Positions 60,852 through 64,000 of a stretch of DNA of 64,000 nucleotides are shown piece by piece. The notes beneath the pieces were generated by a model, which was given only the letters and a program-made list of their open reading frames with translations, did no database searches and had not been told where the DNA came from. Numbering within the stretch: the stretch's first letter is position 1; the number at the start of each line of letters is the position of its first letter. A program made the position numbers and the translations under genes. This stretch comes from Flavobacteriales bacterium (lineage in GTDB: Bacteria; Bacteroidota; Bacteroidia; CAIKAF01): positions 1 through 64,000 of the forward strand of contig JANWKT010000013.1 in the NCBI GenBank assembly GCA_025451235.1, in the 5' to 3' direction.

Positions 60852-61852
60852 TATTTTTTCGGTTTATAACGGCTTGAATTCAATATCTGTTTTGAGTTAT
60901 TGTTCATCAATAATTGTTCTACCGTTATATTTTTATTGTTCTTCATAAAAGCCGTAACCACTTTCCATCCGAGCCATATTCCGGTCCTGCCTGGTGACTC
61001 GTCGGGCATGCCGGCGCTAAAAGGAGCTTCGCCGCAATATTTATTGATGAGTTTAAAATCTTTGGTATACAATAATTTTTTTTCTACAAAAAACGACCAC
61101 ATCATAAACTCATTGCTATTGCAAAACTTTAATTGACTGGTCGTGTACCCGAATTTAATGGAATCATGTACATAGGGCAATGTTTTATCTACTAAATACA
61201 TGATCTTTCCCTGATAGATCATTTCATCCAGCATATCAAGCCTGGGCTGTCCATTGTCGAACTCAGCACTGATCCATCCACGCATCAGGTCGGTTACCAT
61301 GTACTCTTTTTCTTTTCTGTATTTAATATATTCAGGTAAATGCGCATAGTATTTGCTTGATTTACCTAGGTACTGATCCAAAGAGATGCAGATAGTACTG
61401 TCTAAAGCCACTACCACATTGTTAAAACCGAAGTTATAGGTAAGTACATTTGGAATGGGTCTGTTGGGCAAATAATATTTATAGTATTTAAAGGCCTGGG
61501 TTACTTCTTTTTTGAAACCTTCCAGGTCGGCAAATTTAGTGGCGACTTCCTGATGTAATTCCTGGATATCCTTGTCGAATAAAAATGCCTTGATATATAC
61601 CTGGGCGGTACTGTCCTGTAAACTTGCAATGCGGGTAAGATTGCTAAAATACAATTCAGTAAAGTAGGGGTATTTTTGATCGAGTTTTTGCAGGCTTTCC
61701 CATGAAACGGAATCTTTTTTAAGCGTTTCCACCTCCTGGTCGAAACGGATCAGATCAATATTTACCTCGATTTTTGATACATCCGGGACCTTTTTGCCTC
61801 CACAGGCAACCAGGAACAAGAGGGGTAAAAGCAGGAGATTGATTCGTTTCAT
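60851..61852 (-). CDS. gldB: Gliding motility lipoprotein GldB
   Basis: A 333-aa lipoprotein (lipobox LVACGG at ~14-19). Conserved GldB features: FDQEVETLKKDSVSWESLQKLDQKYPYFTELYF, FLFDKDIQELHQEVATKFADLEGFKKEVTQAFKYYKYYLPN and the C-terminal GMPDESPGRTGIWLGWKVVTAFMKNN block. GldB is required for gliding in model species, acting at the outer membrane or periplasm; its exact job is not known. gldC is downstream. gldA, gldD and the T9SS core genes are not in the window. Confidence 0.95.
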   Translation of the reverse strand: MKRINLLLLPLLFLVACGGKKVPDVSKIEVNIDLIRFDQEVETLKKDSVSWESLQKLDQKYPYFTELYFSNLTRIASLQDSTAQVYIKAFLFDKDIQELHQEVATKFADLEGFKKEVTQAFKYYKYYLPNRPIPNVLTYNFGFNNVVVALDSTICISLDQYLGKSSKYYAHLPEYIKYRKEKEYMVTDLMRGWISAEFDNGQPRLDMLDEMIYQGKIMYLVDKTLPYVHDSIKFGYTTSQLKFCNSNEFMMWSFFVEKKLLYTKDFKLINKYCGEAPFSAGMPDESPGRTGIWLGWKVVTAFMKNNKNITVEQLLMNNNSKQILNSSRYKPKK

Positions 61853-61883
61853 GGCACAAAAATAAGATGATTTTCGGGTTTCC

Positions 61884-62052
61884 GGCCTGTACCGGGATAG
61901 GAGCGGTATCCTTTTCAGATGTCAGCGGTCAGATGTCGATTCCCAGGCCTTTTGCCTATTCTTTCTGACATCTGAGCACTGACCTCCGCCATCTGAAAAG
62001 ATATAGCGTATAGCCCGGACAGGCAGGCCCCAGGCGCCCGGCTTTGCCGGGG
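61884..62052. repeat. Nested inverted repeat upstream of gldB and icd
   Basis: Spacer 61853-62273 holds no large gene. CCTGTACCGGG..GGTATCCTTTTCAGATG (61886-61921) pairs with CATCTGAAAAGATAT..CCCGGACAGG (61990-62023), and TCAGATGTCAGCGGTCAGATGTC lies inside, matching GACATCTGAGCACTGACCTCC as a second word-built arm. A CCCGGC/GCCGGGG hairpin follows at 62037-62052. It resembles the elements at 39478 and 51685. Confidence 0.65.
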
Positions 62053-62151
62053 TAGGCCCTTAAAATTAACTAACAATTCATCCTACAAACGATTTTTTTT
62101 TACATTTTTGCATCCCACGTTAATATAAATATTACGCCGGCTCTAAAAACA

Positions 62152-62247
62152 ATGAATTTCAAGGCGGCCGAAACCGAAAAAGCGGAGTTTACTCTAGTAA
62201 ATGAGCTTTTAGAGGTTGAGGACAACGCGGAAATTAGAAGTTTTTAG
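62152..62247 (+). CDS. Possible small acidic ORF upstream of icd
   Basis: An ATG-initiated frame of 31 residues ([20 protein letters not shown] then a short acidic tail ending RSF), ending in TAG 26 bp before the icd start. Many Glu and no hydrophobic segment. It could be a small protein, a leader peptide, or chance. No homologue is known to me. Confidence 0.3.
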   Translation: MNFKAAETEKAEFTLVNELLEVEDNAEIRSF

Positions 62248-62273
62248 AGGCGGGCTTAAAAAAACAAAATCAT

Positions 62274-63515
62274 ATGGCAAAAATTAAAGTAGCGAACCCG
62301 GTTGTAGAAATGGACGGCGATGAAATGACCCGTATCATCTGGAAATTTATTAAAGACAAACTCATCCTGCCATATTTGGACGTGGATATTAAATATTATG
62401 ACCTGGGAGTGGAATACCGCGATCAAACGGAAGATAAAGTAACCGTTGAGGCGGCCGAGGCCATTAAAAAATATGGAGTAGGGATTAAATGTGCCACCAT
62501 TACACCCGACGAGGCCCGTGTAGAAGAATTTAAATTGAAAAAAATGTGGAAATCGCCCAATGGAACCATTCGTAATATCCTGGATGGTACTGTTTTTCGT
62601 GAACCGATCGTGATGAAGAATGTACCTCGTTTGGTAACCACCTGGGACATGCCAATCGTGGTTGGACGTCATGCTTTTGGTGACCAATATAAGGCAACGG
62701 ATTTTTTGATCCCTGGAAAAGGAAAGTTAACCATTAAGTTTGAAGGGGAAGATGGAAAAACCATTGAACACGAAATTTTCCAGTTTACCGGACCAGGTGT
62801 GGCCATGGGTATGTATAATGTAGAAGAAAGTATTTATGGTTTTGCCCGCAGTTGTATGAATGTGGCTTTACAGAAAAAATGGCCCTTGTATTTAAGCACA
62901 AAAAATACCATCCTGAAAAAATACGACGGAAGGTTCAAAGATATTTTCGAAGAAGTGTACCAAAAAGAATACAAAGCAAAATTTGATGCCGCAGGCATTA
63001 CTTATGAGCATCGTTTGATCGATGATATGGTAGCCTCAGCCATGAAATGGAATGGTGGTTTTGTTTGGGCCTGTAAAAACTATGATGGTGATGTTCAATC
63101 CGACTCAGTTGCACAAGGTTTTGGTTCATTGGGATTAATGACCTCTGTATTGGTAACTCCGGATGGAAAGATCATGGAAGCAGAAGCGGCCCATGGAACG
63201 GTTACACGCCACTATCGCGATCATCAGGCAGGCAAAAGGACTTCAACCAATCCCATCGCATCCATTTTTGCATGGACCCGTGGTTTGGAGTTCCGCGGAA
63301 AACTAGACAATAACCAGGAGTTGATCAACTTCTGCCAGGCATTGGAAAAAGTTTGTATTGATGTGGTAGAAAGTGGAAGAATGACCAAGGATTTGGCGGT
63401 ATGTATCCATGGTAACAAAGTGGAACATGGTAAACATTATTTATATACCGAAGAATTTTTAGATGCCATTGATGCACAGTTGAAAGAAGTTTTGGCGAAA
63501 CAATTGGTGAGCTAA
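62274..63515 (+). CDS. icd: NADP-dependent isocitrate dehydrogenase
   Basis: A 413-aa enzyme of the TCA cycle, oxidising isocitrate to 2-oxoglutarate with [27 protein letters not shown] is the start of the eukaryote-type (type II) dimeric NADP-IDH family. [18 protein letters not shown] holds the substrate-binding serine and arginines, [25 protein letters not shown] the metal-binding Asp cluster, and [16 protein letters not shown] the NADP site. Length fits. It ends in a strong terminator. Confidence 0.96.
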   Translation: MAKIKVANPVVEMDGDEMTRIIWKFIKDKLILPYLDVDIKYYDLGVEYRDQTEDKVTVEAAEAIKKYGVGIKCATITPDEARVEEFKLKKMWKSPNGTIRNILDGTVFREPIVMKNVPRLVTTWDMPIVVGRHAFGDQYKATDFLIPGKGKLTIKFEGEDGKTIEHEIFQFTGPGVAMGMYNVEESIYGFARSCMNVALQKKWPLYLSTKNTILKKYDGRFKDIFEEVYQKEYKAKFDAAGITYEHRLIDDMVASAMKWNGGFVWACKNYDGDVQSDSVAQGFGSLGLMTSVLVTPDGKIMEAEAAHGTVTRHYRDHQAGKRTSTNPIASIFAWTRGLEFRGKLDNNQELINFCQALEKVCIDVVESGRMTKDLAVCIHGNKVEHGKHYLYTEEFLDAIDAQLKEVLAKQLVS

Positions 63516-63540
63516 ACTTTTTATAAATGATAATTGAAGG

Positions 63541-63568
63541 AAAGACCGGTTTAGCCGGTCTTTTTTTT
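63541..63568 (+). terminator. Terminator after icd
   Basis: AAAGACCGG pairs with CCGGTCTTT over TTTAG, followed by eight T. Confidence 0.9.
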
Positions 63569-63654
63569 GCTGTCTTCTCCATTTAGGGTCGCTAAATCGT
63601 GTACTGCAACGTACTTTATTTGCATTTTCCCCGTTATAGGTCTAACTTTCAAGT

Positions 63655-64000
63655 GTGAAAAAGACGTTTGTTATATGGCAGTTTGTTCTCCTATTTTTGG
63701 TATTGTGCTCATATACCTATTCCCAAACAGACCGTATCATCAATATTCATTTATCTAAAGACATGGAACCTATTTCGGGAACCATGAACTTTATCATTGA
63801 CCCGATTGATTCTGCTGTATTGGGATATGGTTTTACCGATAAAGAAGGGCGCTGCAGTTTCTCACTATCCAGGTCTTTAAAATCAAGAAAATTTTTATTC
63901 AAAGTATTTGGGATGGGATATAAGAGCACCATGATGGAAATCGACCATTGGCAGTCTGAAAGGGTGTATTACCTTCCATGGGAATATGAGACCACTCGTT
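63655..64000 (+). CDS. Secreted protein, N-terminal part (runs off the window)
   Basis: A GTG at 63655 starts a frame open to the end of the window (115 codons seen). It begins with a clear signal peptide (KKTFVIWQFVLLFLVLCSYTYSQ, ending at ~24). RIINIHLSKDMEPISGTMNFIIDPIDSAVLGYGFTDKEGRCSFSLSR then resembles a carboxypeptidase-regulatory-like or transthyretin-like beta domain, as at the N-terminus of TonB-dependent outer membrane receptors in Bacteroidota. The rest is needed to decide. Stop not seen. Confidence 0.6.
   Translation, partial: MKKTFVIWQFVLLFLVLCSYTYSQTDRIINIHLSKDMEPISGTMNFIIDPIDSAVLGYGFTDKEGRCSFSLSRSLKSRKFLFKVFGMGYKSTMMEIDHWQSERVYYLPWEYETTR

Overview
The window looks like a chromosomal segment of a Bacteroidota bacterium, most likely an environmental, gliding or T9SS-bearing lineage; I cannot place it below phylum. 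The evidence is: adjacent gliding genes gldB and gldC; several secreted proteins ending in type IX secretion (T9SS) C-terminal sorting domains; Bacteroidota-type promoters (TAnnTTTG) with no clear Shine-Dalgarno sequences; a GXHH-type long IleRS; a Cys-poor DksA-like protein; and AT-rich DNA. I found no rRNA, tRNA, CRISPR array, transposase, integrase or phage module.

Region 1 to 4.9 kb is accessory in character. Single secreted-protein genes (OmpA-like lipoprotein, PsbP-like protein, serine beta-lactamase-like protein, netrin-like protein, and a relic T9SS tail) are separated by diverged copies of one structured intergenic repeat. The arrangement resembles a gene-cassette array, but no integrase is present. 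From 4.9 to 16.3 kb come a BNR/WD-like propeller protein with T9SS tail, a P-loop kinase plus DUF523 pair, a TlpA-like thioredoxin lipoprotein, gatB, a GT-C plus GT2 pair, punA, lpxK, and the Nif3 plus zinc-ribbon pair.

From 16.3 to 34.3 kb there is a LamG T9SS protein, an unknown secreted protein, an operon of a 1106-aa TPR/MORN-repeat protein with two DUF3857/transglutaminase-like proteins (the second lacks the catalytic residues), a complete TetR-TolC-MFP-RND efflux operon, and a DPP-IV type peptidase. From 34.4 to 50.1 kb are a lipoprotein, a frameshifted ORF6N gene, nadD, an alkylglycerol-monooxygenase-like membrane hydroxylase, two secreted proteases (S8 and gingipain-type C25), a DUF2797 protein, three tandem stand-alone copies of a FlgD-like C-terminal module, two jelly-roll-like T9SS cargo proteins, an EamA exporter and two glycosyltransferase-type proteins.

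From 50.2 to 64 kb are a second MORN-repeat protein, ileS-dksA-like-lspA, a DUF5684 membrane protein, a periplasmic sulfur-type operon (TsdA-like dihaem cytochrome, DsrE-like protein, SoxB-like hydrolase), gldC and gldB, NADP-isocitrate dehydrogenase, and the start of another secreted protein running off the end.

The most notable observations are: the swapped GIHH signature in IleRS; the cassette-like repeat array; the MORN/DUF3857 operon with an active and a dead transglutaminase paralogue; the three orphan C-terminal modules; the TsdA-DsrE-SoxB operon; the word-built hairpins in spacers; and a 15-nt promoter extension shared exactly by ileS and gatB. All functional calls are from reading translations by eye; no database search was run.
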